From: Helicobacteraceae bacterium | Lineage (GTDB): Bacteria > Campylobacterota > Campylobacteria > Campylobacterales > Sulfurimonadaceae | Reading direction: 5' to 3' | DNA length: 64,000 bases | Assembly (NCBI GenBank): GCA_027038835.1 | Contig: JALWGC010000008.1 | Coordinates: 62,001-126,000 of the forward strand | In this document: positions 8,893 to 17,576 of the stretch, in pieces | How positions within the stretch are numbered: position 1 is the stretch's first letter | How the letters are laid out: the number at the start of each line of letters is the position of its first letter | Made by a program: the position numbers and the translations under genes | The notes under the pieces: model-generated | Told to the model about the DNA's origin: nothing | Seen by the model: only the letters and a program-made list of their open reading frames with translations | The model's database searches: none

Positions 8893-10224
8893 CTATAATA
8901 TATATCGTGAAAGGTCGTCGTTTTCGACTACGATGTCGAGTTTTTCATGGACGATTTGGGCTGTGATACGGTACTCTTTTCCGGCATACTCGTCCGCTTC
9001 GAAGCTAATGTCCTCAAGCACTTTTTCAAGCACGGTGTGGAGTCTTCTCGCACCGATGTCTTCTGTTTGTTCATTGGCTTTGTGGGAAAGCTTCGCGATG
9101 GCACGGATGGCTTCGTCTTCGAAGACGAGTTTGAGGCCTTCGACTTCGAGCAAAGCGGTGTATTGCTTCAAAAGGGAATTTTTCGTTTGTGTCAAGATGG
9201 CGTACAAACTCTCTTCACTAAGTGGTTCGAGCTCTACACGCAGAGGAAAGCGCCCTTGAAGCTCAGGGATAAGATCGCTTGGCTTGCTTACATGAAACGC
9301 ACCCGCAGCGATAAAGAGAATGTGGTCGGTCTTGATACTGCCGTATTTGGTATTGACGGTGCTTCCTTCGACAATTGGAAGCAAGTCGCGCTGTACTCCC
9401 TCTTTGCTCGGGTCGTTTCTGCCGCTGCTTTTTTCACTGATCGCTATTTTGTCGATTTCGTCAAGAAAGATGATACCGCCGTTTTCGGCACGTCTAATCG
9501 CTTCGGCATTGATGCTTGTAGCATCGAAAAGCTTGTTGGTCGCTTCGTTTTTGAGATGCACTTTGGCATCTTTGATGCTCATCTCTTTTTTAGAGGCGTC
9601 TTTGTTGAAAACGGTGAAGATTTTCGCTATGGACTCTTGTGCTTTTGCCATTTCGGGCGGGAGATTGGTATCGACACTCTCTACCTGTACGCTTGGGTCG
9701 ATGTCGATTTCTATCATTTTGTCATCGAGTTCACCGCTTTGGACACGCTTTTCCATACTCTCAAGAAGTTTTTGGTAGTCCGCTTTTTTCGCTTCGCTCG
9801 CACCTTCTGGGAGTGGGGGAACGAGTTTTTCGACGATGCGATTGAGTACGTAATTTTCGATCTTTTCTCTGCTTTGCTCCTCTTTCTCCTCTTTGACAAG
9901 AGCTATGGAGTTAAGTACCAAGTCCCGTATCATCGACTCCACGTCGCGACCCACAAAACCGACTTCGGTGTATTTGCTCGCTTCGACTTTGACAAAGGGA
10001 ACTTTCATCATCTTCGCCAAGCGTCTTGAAATCTCGGTTTTTCCAACTCCGGTAGAGCCTATCATCAAGATATTTTTCGGAGTTATCTCCTCTTGAATCT
10101 CTTCTGGAAGCTGCATACGTCTATAACGGGTTCTAAGGGCTATGGCTATCGTTTTTTTCGCTTCTTTTTGACCTATGATGTAACGATCGAGGTAGGAAAC
10201 TATCTCTTTTGGAGTAAGGTTCAC
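8893..10224 (-). CDS. hslU: ATP-dependent protease ATPase subunit HslU
   Basis: AAA+ unfoldase that feeds proteins to the HslV peptidase. Walker A GSTGVGKT at about 56-63, Walker [11 protein letters not shown], an I-domain rich in Glu/Lys between them, and sensor 2 [11 protein letters not shown] near the end. I start it at GTG 10224 (MNLTPKEIV), which gives 443 residues, the Escherichia coli length. This start forms a GTGA overlap with the hslV stop and has GGAGAG six bases upstream. An upstream in-frame extension to 10275 would run inside hslV and is unlikely. Confidence 0.96.
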   Translation of the reverse strand: MNLTPKEIVSYLDRYIIGQKEAKKTIAIALRTRYRRMQLPEEIQEEITPKNILMIGSTGVGKTEISRRLAKMMKVPFVKVEASKYTEVGFVGRDVESMIRDLVLNSIALVKEEKEEQSREKIENYVLNRIVEKLVPPLPEGASEAKKADYQKLLESMEKRVQSGELDDKMIEIDIDPSVQVESVDTNLPPEMAKAQESIAKIFTVFNKDASKKEMSIKDAKVHLKNEATNKLFDATSINAEAIRRAENGGIIFLDEIDKIAISEKSSGRNDPSKEGVQRDLLPIVEGSTVNTKYGSIKTDHILFIAAGAFHVSKPSDLIPELQGRFPLRVELEPLSEESLYAILTQTKNSLLKQYTALLEVEGLKLVFEDEAIRAIAKLSHKANEQTEDIGARRLHTVLEKVLEDISFEADEYAGKEYRITAQIVHEKLDIVVENDDLSRYIL

Positions 10225-10766
10225 GATTTTCTCTCCAATACTAAAGTTTTGATGTTGTGGTTGGTGTAGATGCACAAATCGGCGGCAATCGCCAAAGACT
10301 CTTTGACAAGCTCCTCTTCATCCATTTCGCTTTTGTGTTTTTTGAGCGCTTTTGCGGCACTTATGGCGAAGTTCCCGCCGCTTCCTATTGAAGCCAATGC
10401 ACCGTCTTCGGGCTCGACGACGTCGCCGTTTCCGGTAAGTATGAAGATTTTTTCTTCATTGAGGACGATCATCATCGCTTCGAGTCTGCGAAGTACTTTG
10501 TCTTTTCTCCATGCTTTGGAAAATTCGATGACCGATTTGACGATATCTCCTTTCTTGTTTTCCAAAATATCTTCGAACATATCGAACAGGTTGAAAGCAT
10601 CTGCCGTACTTCCGGCAAATCCCGCCAAGATTTTGCCGTTGTGAAGCGGGCGGATTTTCGTCGCGTTGGCTTTTAGTACCGCGTTACCGAAAGTGACTTG
10701 ACCGTCACCGCCAATAACGGCTTTGTTTTTTCCTTTGTAGGCTAAAATCGTTGTCGCTTCGAACAT
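10221..10766 (-). CDS. hslV: ATP-dependent protease peptidase subunit HslV
   Basis: Threonine peptidase of the HslVU complex. The start reads [12 protein letters not shown], so the catalytic Thr is at residue 5 instead of directly after Met; Helicobacter and Campylobacter HslV share this leader, which must be removed or tolerated. Other family marks: [19 protein letters not shown], and [10 protein letters not shown] near the sodium-binding end. It lies four bases behind rplI and overlaps hslU by four bases. Confidence 0.96.
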   Translation of the reverse strand: MFEATTILAYKGKNKAVIGGDGQVTFGNAVLKANATKIRPLHNGKILAGFAGSTADAFNLFDMFEDILENKKGDIVKSVIEFSKAWRKDKVLRRLEAMMIVLNEEKIFILTGNGDVVEPEDGALASIGSGGNFAISAAKALKKHKSEMDEEELVKESLAIAADLCIYTNHNIKTLVLERKS

Positions 10767-10769
10767 ACG

Positions 10770-11216
10770 CTATATACCCTCGACATCGACATGAAGCGTG
10801 GCGTGAATACCGTGACCGAGTTTGAGATCCACTTCATGCTCACCGACGGTTTTGATGGTTTTTTTGTCGGTTATGTGTTTTTTGTCGATTTCGATGCCGT
10901 GTTCCTCTTTGAGCGCTTCGGCTATGTCCTCTTTGGTGACAGCACCGAAAAGATGACCGTTTTCACCCACTTTTTTCTTAACGACGATTTCGAGCTTGTC
11001 GAGTTTTTTCGCCAACTCTTTGAGACGTTCGAGCTCCGCTTTTTCTTGCGCTTCTTTTTCCGCCATCATCTTTTTATGCTCCTCGATGATTTCAGGAGTA
11101 GCATGTTTTGCGAAACCTTTGGCGATGAGAAAGTTTTTCCCGTAACCGTCTTTTACCTCTTTTACTTCACCCGCTTTTCCTAAACTTTTTACATCTTTTA
11201 CAAGTAGAACTTTCAT
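10770..11216 (-). CDS. rplI: 50S ribosomal protein L9
   Basis: L9 of the large ribosomal subunit. N-terminal rRNA-binding domain with VKSLGKAGEVKEVKDGYGKN, the long connecting helix rich in Lys/Glu at about 45-80, and the C-terminal domain ending in a short beta strand. 148 residues is standard. First gene of the rplI-hslV-hslU-era-csd6-csd4 run; AGAGGA is six bases before the ATG and a good -10 box lies at 11241-11246. Confidence 0.97.
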   Translation of the reverse strand: MKVLLVKDVKSLGKAGEVKEVKDGYGKNFLIAKGFAKHATPEIIEEHKKMMAEKEAQEKAELERLKELAKKLDKLEIVVKKKVGENGHLFGAVTKEDIAEALKEEHGIEIDKKHITDKKTIKTVGEHEVDLKLGHGIHATLHVDVEGI

Positions 11217-11240
11217 TGTGTATCCTCTATTTTTTGTGTG

Positions 11241-11246
11241 ATTATA
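11241..11246 (-). promoter_or_regulatory. -10 box for the rplI operon
   Basis: Minus-strand TATAAT, 24 bases before the rplI ATG, behind a T-rich tract. No clear -35 hexamer, which is normal for housekeeping promoters in Campylobacterota, where periodic AT-rich sequence stands in for it. Confidence 0.6.
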
Positions 11247-11295
11247 GCGAAAAAAGTTGTATTTAGGATTAATGAAGCAGAAGGGAAAGAGGGGA

Positions 11296-12051
11296 CTACG
11301 GCTCTATGTAGTAGCCGATCCCCGAAGCGTTTTTGATAACGTCGGTTTTGAGTTTGTTTCGAAGTCGCCAAACGAGTGTTCTGACGTTGTTTTCGGTGGC
11401 TCCGCTTTCTGGCCAGACATGCTCTGTGGCTTTGGCGAAAGTGATCACCTTTCCAAGATGTGCGACAAGAAGCTTGAGAAACAGATTCTCTTTTTTCGTG
11501 AGCTTTATCTTTTCGTTGTCGAAAAAGGTTTCGTTGAGTGTGATGTCGAAATGGTAACGCCCATCGCCGAATTTGACGATAGGTGCGTCATCTTCACGGT
11601 TTTCGTACAAAAGCCTTGTCAAAGAATCGTTGGCGTTGAAGTATGATTGTGTCAGTTTGTCGTTGATTTCACTTTTGTACTTGAAAAGAGCTATCTGAAT
11701 GGTTGCGTGGAGCGATTCTGGATTGAAAGGTTTGACGATATAGCCGTAAGGCTCCGTATGTTTGGCGTTTTCTATGATGTTGTCGTCGCTATAAGATGTC
11801 AAAAAGATAAACGGCATATCGAAATTTTGCTTGATGTAGTGGGCAAGCTCTATACCGTCCTCACTCTCTTGGAGGGAGATATCTACGATAACGAGATTTT
11901 TTTTGGATTTTGTAAGATGCTCTTTAGCCGTTTGGATGTCGCTGCAAGTGTCTATGTTTACATAGCCGAACTTTTTTAGAGACAAACTAAGGTTGAGTGC
12001 CGTAACTTCATCGTCTTCGACTATGAGTACACTGATGTCGCCGTCATTCAT
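11296..12051 (-). CDS. Response regulator, REC plus OmpR-type winged helix
   Basis: DNA-binding response regulator. The receiver domain (residues 1-120) has the acidic pair D13/D14, phosphoacceptor D57 in LVIVDISL, T85 and K107 in IVKPF. A linker leads to an OmpR/PhoB-like effector domain at about 160-250 with the recognition-helix region NNVRTLVWRLRNKL. The ATG at 12051 has AAGG eight bases upstream; a TTG at 12057 would add two residues. No histidine kinase is adjacent, so the partner is unknown. Campylobacterota have many orphan regulators of this type. Confidence 0.9.
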   Translation of the reverse strand: MNDGDISVLIVEDDEVTALNLSLSLKKFGYVNIDTCSDIQTAKEHLTKSKKNLVIVDISLQESEDGIELAHYIKQNFDMPFIFLTSYSDDNIIENAKHTEPYGYIVKPFNPESLHATIQIALFKYKSEINDKLTQSYFNANDSLTRLLYENREDDAPIVKFGDGRYHFDITLNETFFDNEKIKLTKKENLFLKLLVAHLGKVITFAKATEHVWPESGATENNVRTLVWRLRNKLKTDVIKNASGIGYYIEP

Positions 12052-12077
12052 CGTCAAACCTTGTTGGATAACTTTGT

Positions 12078-12083
12078 ATTATA
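12078..12083 (-). promoter_or_regulatory. -10 box for the response regulator gene
   Basis: Minus-strand TATAAT 26 bases before the ATG at 12051, in a strongly AT-rich gap (12052-12164) with no further gene. Confidence 0.5.
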
Positions 12084-12164
12084 CTTTGTGACGATTATTA
12101 TATAAAAAAAATAGTTATTTCACAAGGTTTTGAACGATTTTATCAAAAAAACATCAAAGAAGTG

Positions 12165-12374
12165 TCAAATGAGTCCAAGCTCCGCAAGGATAGGTTCGAT
12201 TTTTGCGGTGATGTTTGTAAGCTCTTCGTAAAGTGCGCCGCTTGCTTTATCTTCGGCTATCCACTCTTCGATATGTTTGAGAGTATTGCTTTTTTCCTCG
12301 TCGCTCAACTCTTTTGAGTTTTTGACTGCGTCTTTGATTTTTTCAAGATGTTCGTGGTGTTTGTGTGATGCCAT
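12165..12374 (-). CDS. Small helical protein, DUF4404-like
   Basis: 69 residues, all predicted helix, starting with a His-rich MASHKHHEHLEKI. The spacing of Lys/Glu and the IEPILAELGLI ending recall the DUF4404 family of unknown function. AGGAG lies eight bases before the ATG. Followed at a distance by the response regulator and preceded by another small helical protein. Role unknown. Confidence 0.7.
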   Translation of the reverse strand: MASHKHHEHLEKIKDAVKNSKELSDEEKSNTLKHIEEWIAEDKASGALYEELTNITAKIEPILAELGLI

Positions 12375-12385
12375 TTTTTTCGCTC

Positions 12386-12595
12386 CTAATAGTTGGTATA
12401 TTTGCCGTTTTCGATATCTTTTTTGATTTTGGCAAGTCCCTCTTCCAAGATGGAAACAAGTACGTTCGCCGCTTCGTTGTCATCCGCTTCTGGAACGTCC
12501 CAGTCGGTTATTTTCATATTCGCTTTGAAAAGCATTTCGAGCTCTTTGATTATCTCTTCTTTTCGAGAAAGGAGTTCTTTTTCGATTGTATCCAT
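12386..12595 (-). CDS. Small conserved-looking protein of unknown function
   Basis: 69 residues, acidic and mostly helical (MDTIEKELLSRKEEII), with a Trp-Asp-Val-Pro turn in the middle. AAGGA ribosome site nine bases upstream and only eleven bases to the next gene, so probably co-transcribed with it. I do not recognise a family. Confidence 0.65.
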   Translation of the reverse strand: MDTIEKELLSRKEEIIKELEMLFKANMKITDWDVPEADDNEAANVLVSILEEGLAKIKKDIENGKYTNY

Positions 12596-12647
12596 ACAGG
12601 CAATCCTTTTTAGTTTTTATAATTTTACTCTATTTACGGTTAAGAAT

Positions 12648-12944
12648 CTATTTGCCGTTGAAATGTTCGTTCCACCATTCTTGAGGGGTTTGTGTCCTTT
12701 TTTTGATGCTTTCTTCGTCAAAAGCGTACTCGTAATCGTTTATGTACGCCATAACGACTTCGTAGGCATGGTTTATCTCAGCACTCATTCGTGTCGCTTG
12801 GTCGGGGTTGTCTGGATGTTTGTCGGGATGCCATTTTCGCATAAGCGATTTGTAGTTGTGTTTTATCTCTTCGAGGGTCGCTTTGTCTCTAAGGCCAAGG
12901 AGGGTTTTGGCCTTTACGAGTTCTTCGAAGGTGTAGCTTTTCAG
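12648..12944 (-). CDS. J-domain protein, probable CTG start overlapping ftsZ stop
   Basis: A 98-residue DnaJ-like co-chaperone domain. Helix II and the HPD motif are clear (YKSLMRKWHPDKHPD), helix III follows, then a short tail ending EWWNEHFNGK. The only in-frame ATG (12842) falls inside helix II and would destroy the fold. Upstream there is no in-frame ATG, GTG or TTG, but CTG at 12944-12942 gives LKSYTFEELVKAKTLLGL, a proper helix I. It has AGAAGG eight bases ahead and overlaps the ftsZ TGA, so I infer a coupled CTG start. A sequencing error or frameshift is the alternative. Confidence 0.65.
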   Translation of the reverse strand: MKSYTFEELVKAKTLLGLRDKATLEEIKHNYKSLMRKWHPDKHPDNPDQATRMSAEINHAYEVVMAYINDYEYAFDEESIKKRTQTPQEWWNEHFNGK

Positions 12945-14065
12945 TCTTGTTGCCTTCTGATATATGCAGGGGTATCGAGGTCGTTTTCATCGACGATGTC
13001 GCTTCCTACAACGAGTCTTGGGCGGATTTTCACTTTTGGAGCGGTGTTTTTCTCGTTCCCCTCGAAATCTTCGTTGTTGGCTTTGTTTTCCTCTTTATGT
13101 TCGAAACCGGTAGCTACGATGGTGATTTTTACGTAGTTTTCAGGAAGTTCCGGATCGGTAGAGGTACCGAAAATGATTTCCGCTTCTTCATCGGCGGTTT
13201 CATGCACAACGTCCATAGCTTCTTCAAGCTCCAAAATAGGGAATTCCGGATGGATTTTGAAATGAACGAGCACACCCATCGCACCGTTGATCGACATATT
13301 GTCAAGTAGCGGCGATTCGATAGCGGACTTGATAGCTTCGTAAGCGGCATTTTCCCCTTCGAATTCTCCAACACCCATAAGCGCCATCCCTTTATGGCTC
13401 ATTACGGTTTTCAAGTCGGCGAAGTCGAGGTTGATGTCGTTGTCGCCACTTGAGAGGATAACCCCGGAAGTTCCGCTGACGGCTTGCGCCAAGACACTAT
13501 CGACGATTTTGAAGCTTTCTTTGATGCCAAGCTTTCTATCGATGATGGAGAGAAGCTTCTGGTTGGGGATGACGACTATGGAGTCGCTTTCTTTTTTCAG
13601 CTCTTCTAGCCCCATTTCAGCCAGTTTCGCACGTTTTTTCCCTTCGAAATTGAAAGGCTTGGTTACAACGGAAACGGTCAGTGCGCCTATCTCCTTGGCG
13701 ATTTGCGCAACGACGGGTGCCGCTCCCGTACCGGTTCCCCCTCCAAGACCTGCAGAGATAAAGACTATGTCCGCACCTTCGATCGCTTTTTTGATGTCGT
13801 CGTAGTTTTCAAGTGCGCTGTCACGACCCACTTCGGGTTTCATACCTGCACCCAAACCTCCCGTGAGCTTCGCTCCAATTTGTACTTTTTTGACCGCATC
13901 TTGTTGGTCGAGCGCTTGAGAGTCGGTGTTTACAAGCACCATCTCTATCCCTTTGACCCCCTCTTTGACCATATGACCTATCATGTTGCCGCCGCCGCCG
14001 CCGACTCCAACGGCTACTATTCTCGCTCCGCTTGGATTTTTTATCTCTTCAACTGTAAATTCCAT
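12941..14065 (-). CDS. ftsZ: Cell division protein FtsZ
   Basis: Tubulin-like GTPase that forms the division ring. The tubulin signature GGGTGTG is at residues 108-114, the T7 synergy loop NDINLDFADLK follows, then a charged linker of about 40 residues and the C-terminal peptide DLDTPAYIRRQ that binds FtsA and other partners. 374 residues is typical. Directly downstream of ftsA. Confidence 0.97.
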   Translation of the reverse strand: MEFTVEEIKNPSGARIVAVGVGGGGGNMIGHMVKEGVKGIEMVLVNTDSQALDQQDAVKKVQIGAKLTGGLGAGMKPEVGRDSALENYDDIKKAIEGADIVFISAGLGGGTGTGAAPVVAQIAKEIGALTVSVVTKPFNFEGKKRAKLAEMGLEELKKESDSIVVIPNQKLLSIIDRKLGIKESFKIVDSVLAQAVSGTSGVILSSGDNDINLDFADLKTVMSHKGMALMGVGEFEGENAAYEAIKSAIESPLLDNMSINGAMGVLVHFKIHPEFPILELEEAMDVVHETADEEAEIIFGTSTDPELPENYVKITIVATGFEHKEENKANNEDFEGNEKNTAPKVKIRPRLVVGSDIVDENDLDTPAYIRRQQD

Positions 14066-14077
14066 TTTCTCCCCTCC

Positions 14078-15454
14078 TTAAAATAACTGACGCATCCAGT
14101 TCCAAAATTTCCCTAAACCGCCGTTTTCGTTCTCTTCTCTCATACCACCTTTGGTGATATCGACGATACCGCTTTGTTCCTCTTCTTGTGGTTGTTTCTT
14201 CGAAGCGGGTTCACTCGGTTTTTCGAGCTTTATATCCTCTTTGAGATTGACGCTTTTTGGCTCGAGCTGCACTTCGTTCGCATGGCGTACACGCTTGTTG
14301 ATGTCTATTTCATACGGTGTGTAACCGCCGGCACTGTGCATGATAAGCCCGATAGCACATGAAAACTCCGGTGAAAGGAGGTTGTCAAAAAGCCCTTCGA
14401 GATGTTTTGGCTTGGCTATGCGAACAGGTTTGGAGTCGAAGAAAACGCTTGCGTACTCTTTGATCCCTTCCATTTTCGAAAAACCGCCAGTTAGCACAAT
14501 CCCTGCGCCTATTTGATCTTTTAGACCGCTGTTTTCGATGATTTTTGCCAATATCATCAACGTTTCTTCGACCCGAGCGAGGATAACGTCATGGACGACG
14601 CTTAACGAAACTTCATGTTTGGAGTTTTCATCGCCGATTTTGGGAATCTCTATGAGTTCGACACTTTCGCTACCAAGTGAACCGTAGGTTAATTTGATGT
14701 TCTCGGCAACGTTTAGCGGTGTGTGGAGTGCCATCGAGAGGTCGTTGGTGATGTGGTTGCTTCCAACACCCAAAAAGTCGTTGTAGCGGATCGAGTTTCC
14801 TACATGAATGACGATGTTACAGCTCGTACCCCCCATGTCTATGACGGCGACGCCAAGCTCTTTTTCACTCTCGTCAAGCACCGCTATGGCCGAAGCGTAA
14901 CCGTTTAGGATGATATTCTCAACCTCTATACCTGCACCTTTGACCGCTTTTTTAAGGTTGTTGAGACTCGATTTTTGGGTCGTGATGATATGGGTTTCGA
15001 CTTCGAGCCTCGATGCGTTCATTCCTAGAGGGTCGTCTATGTAGTCTTGCTCGTCCACTTTGAAGTTGTATGGAAGTGCGTGTAGGACTTCGTATTCGTT
15101 TGGAATCTTCGCGTTGTAGAGTGAAGTTTGCATCACGCGTTCGATATCTTTGATGCCGACCTCTTTGCTTGTAAGGTTGACGATACCGCTGGAATCGAGA
15201 CTTTTGGTATATGTCCCGGACATCGAGACGATAGCGGAGTCGATGGCGCTTCCAGAAACCCGCTTGGCGTCGTTAACCGCTTGTTCGATCGATCTGGAAG
15301 CGAGTTCGATATTGGTGATGGTTCCTTTTCTCAGCCCTTGCGCTTTTGCGGTCCCCGCACCCGTTACGGTTATTTTGTTGTCGTTGCTTATTTGCGCGAT
15401 TATGGCGCAAATTTTCGTTGATCCGACATCGATCGCTAAAACGGTTCTGCTCAA
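14078..15454 (-). CDS. ftsA: Cell division protein FtsA
   Basis: Actin-fold membrane anchor for FtsZ. Phosphate loop AIDVGSTKI at the start, the SHS2 1C domain, AVIDMGGTSCNI and VLTGGFSKMEG adenine-pocket motifs. A Pro/Glu/Lys-rich linker leads to the amphipathic helix LGKFWNWMRQLF at the extreme C-terminus, which targets the membrane. 458 residues. Twelve bases separate it from ftsZ and one base from the preceding gene. Confidence 0.96.
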   Translation of the reverse strand: MSRTVLAIDVGSTKICAIIAQISNDNKITVTGAGTAKAQGLRKGTITNIELASRSIEQAVNDAKRVSGSAIDSAIVSMSGTYTKSLDSSGIVNLTSKEVGIKDIERVMQTSLYNAKIPNEYEVLHALPYNFKVDEQDYIDDPLGMNASRLEVETHIITTQKSSLNNLKKAVKGAGIEVENIILNGYASAIAVLDESEKELGVAVIDMGGTSCNIVIHVGNSIRYNDFLGVGSNHITNDLSMALHTPLNVAENIKLTYGSLGSESVELIEIPKIGDENSKHEVSLSVVHDVILARVEETLMILAKIIENSGLKDQIGAGIVLTGGFSKMEGIKEYASVFFDSKPVRIAKPKHLEGLFDNLLSPEFSCAIGLIMHSAGGYTPYEIDINKRVRHANEVQLEPKSVNLKEDIKLEKPSEPASKKQPQEEEQSGIVDITKGGMREENENGGLGKFWNWMRQLF

Positions 15455-15455
15455 G

Positions 15456-16910
15456 TTAGAGTCCTTTGTAATATATCTCTATATCGTACATTCCACGCAA
15501 TGTTTTAATGATATTTTGGTCAAACAGGTTCTGTTTGATTTTTCTCACTATCAGCGCAGATTCTTTATGAGTTTCCGGTAGCAATTTTTGTTCCAAAATG
15601 TCGTAAAGAACGATATTTTCATCGTTAACGACAATAAAACCTTGTTTGGTTTGTTGCGTGAAAAGCTCGGAGAGAAATTTTTTGGCTATCGTTTCGTCGA
15701 GTTTCGTCAATTTTTTCGCATCTTTGATGGTTACGAACTCACTTACATCACCTTGGAACGTTTTAAGAGAGTTTTTGGCGAGTTCAAGTAGTTTTTGCTT
15801 CTTTTTCTCTGCTACGAACAAAGGAAGGACGTCGGCTTTGGCGGATTCGAACGTTTTGTTTTTCGCCGGAGTTACCGAGATGAGTTTTACTATGACATAT
15901 CCCTCTTTGTATGGAAGGGGTTTGAGGTAGCTTCCGGGTGCGTTTTTTGCGAGTTTCGATAAAAGAGCATCGCCGTATGTGTTGTTCGAAGCACTGATTG
16001 TCAGCTCTTTTTGTGATTTTACAACCCCTTTTTTGAACGCTATGTAGCTTTTAAGAGCCGCTTTTTTCGTCTCTTTGGCATTGAGCTCGGATAGGACTTT
16101 TTCTTTCGCTTTTTCAAGGGGGAGAATTTTTCCGTCTTCGCCTCTAAAATGGGTTTTGTTGTCGTTGTAGTAGTTTCGAATCGTTTTTTCATCGAAACTT
16201 TTTTGAAGCGGTGCTTGTTCCAAAACCGCCACATGGTAGAGTACTTCGGTTTTGAAGCGCTCTTTTACTCCTTCCCAGTAACTTTTGAGCTCTTTTTCAT
16301 CTACTTTGACTTCGATATCTTTTGCCGAAAGTAGCTTGTATTTTATCTTGTCGGCAATATTGAAAACGGTATCGCCGATTTTGTTTTCGTTTTGAGACGT
16401 TACGGTTGGAAGGAGGTTGAGGATTTTTTCGATGGTAAGTTCTTTTCTCATCCCTTCTTCGAAATCTTTGATTTTAAGGTTGTTGCGTGAGAGCACTTCT
16501 TTGTAGAGATTTTTGTCGAATTTACCGTTTGTTTGGAAGTAGGGGAGTTTCGATATCGCCTGTGCGAGTTCTTCGTCGCTAACGTAAACATCGTAATCTT
16601 TTGCGAAATTGAGAATAAGTGCTTGATCGACAAGTCTCGATAGCGCTTGTTTTTCCAGTCCGAACGCTTTTGCTTTCTCTTTGTCGAAATTCCCTTGGAA
16701 CATCTGAGCGTACTGGTTGTAGAGGTCGCTGTAGGTTTTTTGAAATTCCGCTATGGTTATCTCTACGTTCCCCACTTTGGCTATCGCCGAAGCTTTGTCA
16801 CCGTATTTGTACGCTCCCCAGCCGACGAAACCGGCTCCGATAAAAGCGATAGTAGATACCCATATAGTGATAATGAGCCATTTTTTGTGTCTTTGCATCC
16901 AAGTGATCAT
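15456..16910 (-). CDS. PpiD/SurA-like membrane-anchored periplasmic folding factor
   Basis: Peptidyl-prolyl isomerase-type chaperone. A short cytoplasmic start, one transmembrane helix at about residues 13-33, a SurA_N-like helical domain (VGNVEITIAEFQKTYSDLYNQ), a parvulin-like segment that looks degenerate, and a C-terminal helical part. PpiD proteins of E. coli are longer (623 residues). In Campylobacterota this gene commonly heads ftsA-ftsZ, as here. Isomerase activity is uncertain; a holdase role for outer-membrane or divisome clients is inferred. Confidence 0.85.
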   Translation of the reverse strand: MITWMQRHKKWLIITIWVSTIAFIGAGFVGWGAYKYGDKASAIAKVGNVEITIAEFQKTYSDLYNQYAQMFQGNFDKEKAKAFGLEKQALSRLVDQALILNFAKDYDVYVSDEELAQAISKLPYFQTNGKFDKNLYKEVLSRNNLKIKDFEEGMRKELTIEKILNLLPTVTSQNENKIGDTVFNIADKIKYKLLSAKDIEVKVDEKELKSYWEGVKERFKTEVLYHVAVLEQAPLQKSFDEKTIRNYYNDNKTHFRGEDGKILPLEKAKEKVLSELNAKETKKAALKSYIAFKKGVVKSQKELTISASNNTYGDALLSKLAKNAPGSYLKPLPYKEGYVIVKLISVTPAKNKTFESAKADVLPLFVAEKKKQKLLELAKNSLKTFQGDVSEFVTIKDAKKLTKLDETIAKKFLSELFTQQTKQGFIVVNDENIVLYDILEQKLLPETHKESALIVRKIKQNLFDQNIIKTLRGMYDIEIYYKGL

Positions 16911-16982
16911 TGTAGTGTAAACCTTTAAGATAATTTTGCGTTATTCTATGAAAATTCCGATTAAATCTTTATAAAGAAAGGA

Positions 16983-17576
16983 TTATTCTGTAAAATAGCT
17001 CTCGTGTGTGGTGTCTTCGAGCATGAGGAGTTTGCAGCTTTTTTCCAATATGGCAAGCTCTTTTGCCATCTCCGCTATGTCCCGGTTGAAAGCGAATACG
17101 CCGTATCCGCGTATAACCATGATATGGGTTTTGTGTGCAGCGAAATATTTGGCTATTTCGCTGTCGGCTCGTTCATACCAGTTGTCGAAATTTTTCGGAT
17201 CGTAAATCTCTATATTACCGAGTTCTTTGTAGCCGAAATAATCCTTTGGCGTTATGATGTTGTGGCGCAAAGCGTAGCTTGAAACGAACGGCGGCATCGT
17301 GAATGTTATGAATTTCGCATCCGACATCGTAGCGTAGATGCGGTGGTGGATTTTCGCATCGATACTCGCTTGGTTCCAGCGGTAGTCTTTTTGAAAGTAG
17401 AGCTCGATAAGGGCATTTTCGTCTATGGCATCGAACACCGCGTCCGCTTTGTTTATCATAAAGCGGCTGTTTTCGGTTTTGGCGGAGATCGAACCGTGGT
17501 AGATTCCAAAGAAGTCCTTTCTAAAAAACGAGAGAGAAAGGCTTTGGAGTTGTTTTTGGATAAGTTTTTTGTTCAT
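16983..17576 (-). CDS. Class II aldolase/adducin-fold protein without zinc ligands
   Basis: 197 residues matching the class II aldolase/adducin N domain in length and pattern, with a Gly/Ser-Ile-Ser-Ala motif near residue 28. The zinc signature normally reads HTHPP; here it is FTMPP. The distal NHG reads RGYG. All three usual metal-binding His are therefore absent, so aldolase or dehydratase chemistry is unlikely. The frame is intact, which argues against a pseudogene. It follows dnaJ with no gap. Function unknown. Confidence 0.8.
   Translation of the reverse strand: MNKKLIQKQLQSLSLSFFRKDFFGIYHGSISAKTENSRFMINKADAVFDAIDENALIELYFQKDYRWNQASIDAKIHHRIYATMSDAKFITFTMPPFVSSYALRHNIITPKDYFGYKELGNIEIYDPKNFDNWYERADSEIAKYFAAHKTHIMVIRGYGVFAFNRDIAEMAKELAILEKSCKLLMLEDTTHESYFTE

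Noticed and set aside
8947-10029. 360-codon open frame on the plus strand opposite hslU
   Set aside because: Antisense shadow of a highly conserved gene; no ribosome site or family pattern. Similar long shadows opposite rny and the ABC-F gene were dropped for the same reason.
16983-17576. Pseudogene call for the aldolase-like gene
   Set aside because: Full-length frame, normal codon use and good fold pattern; only metal ligands differ.
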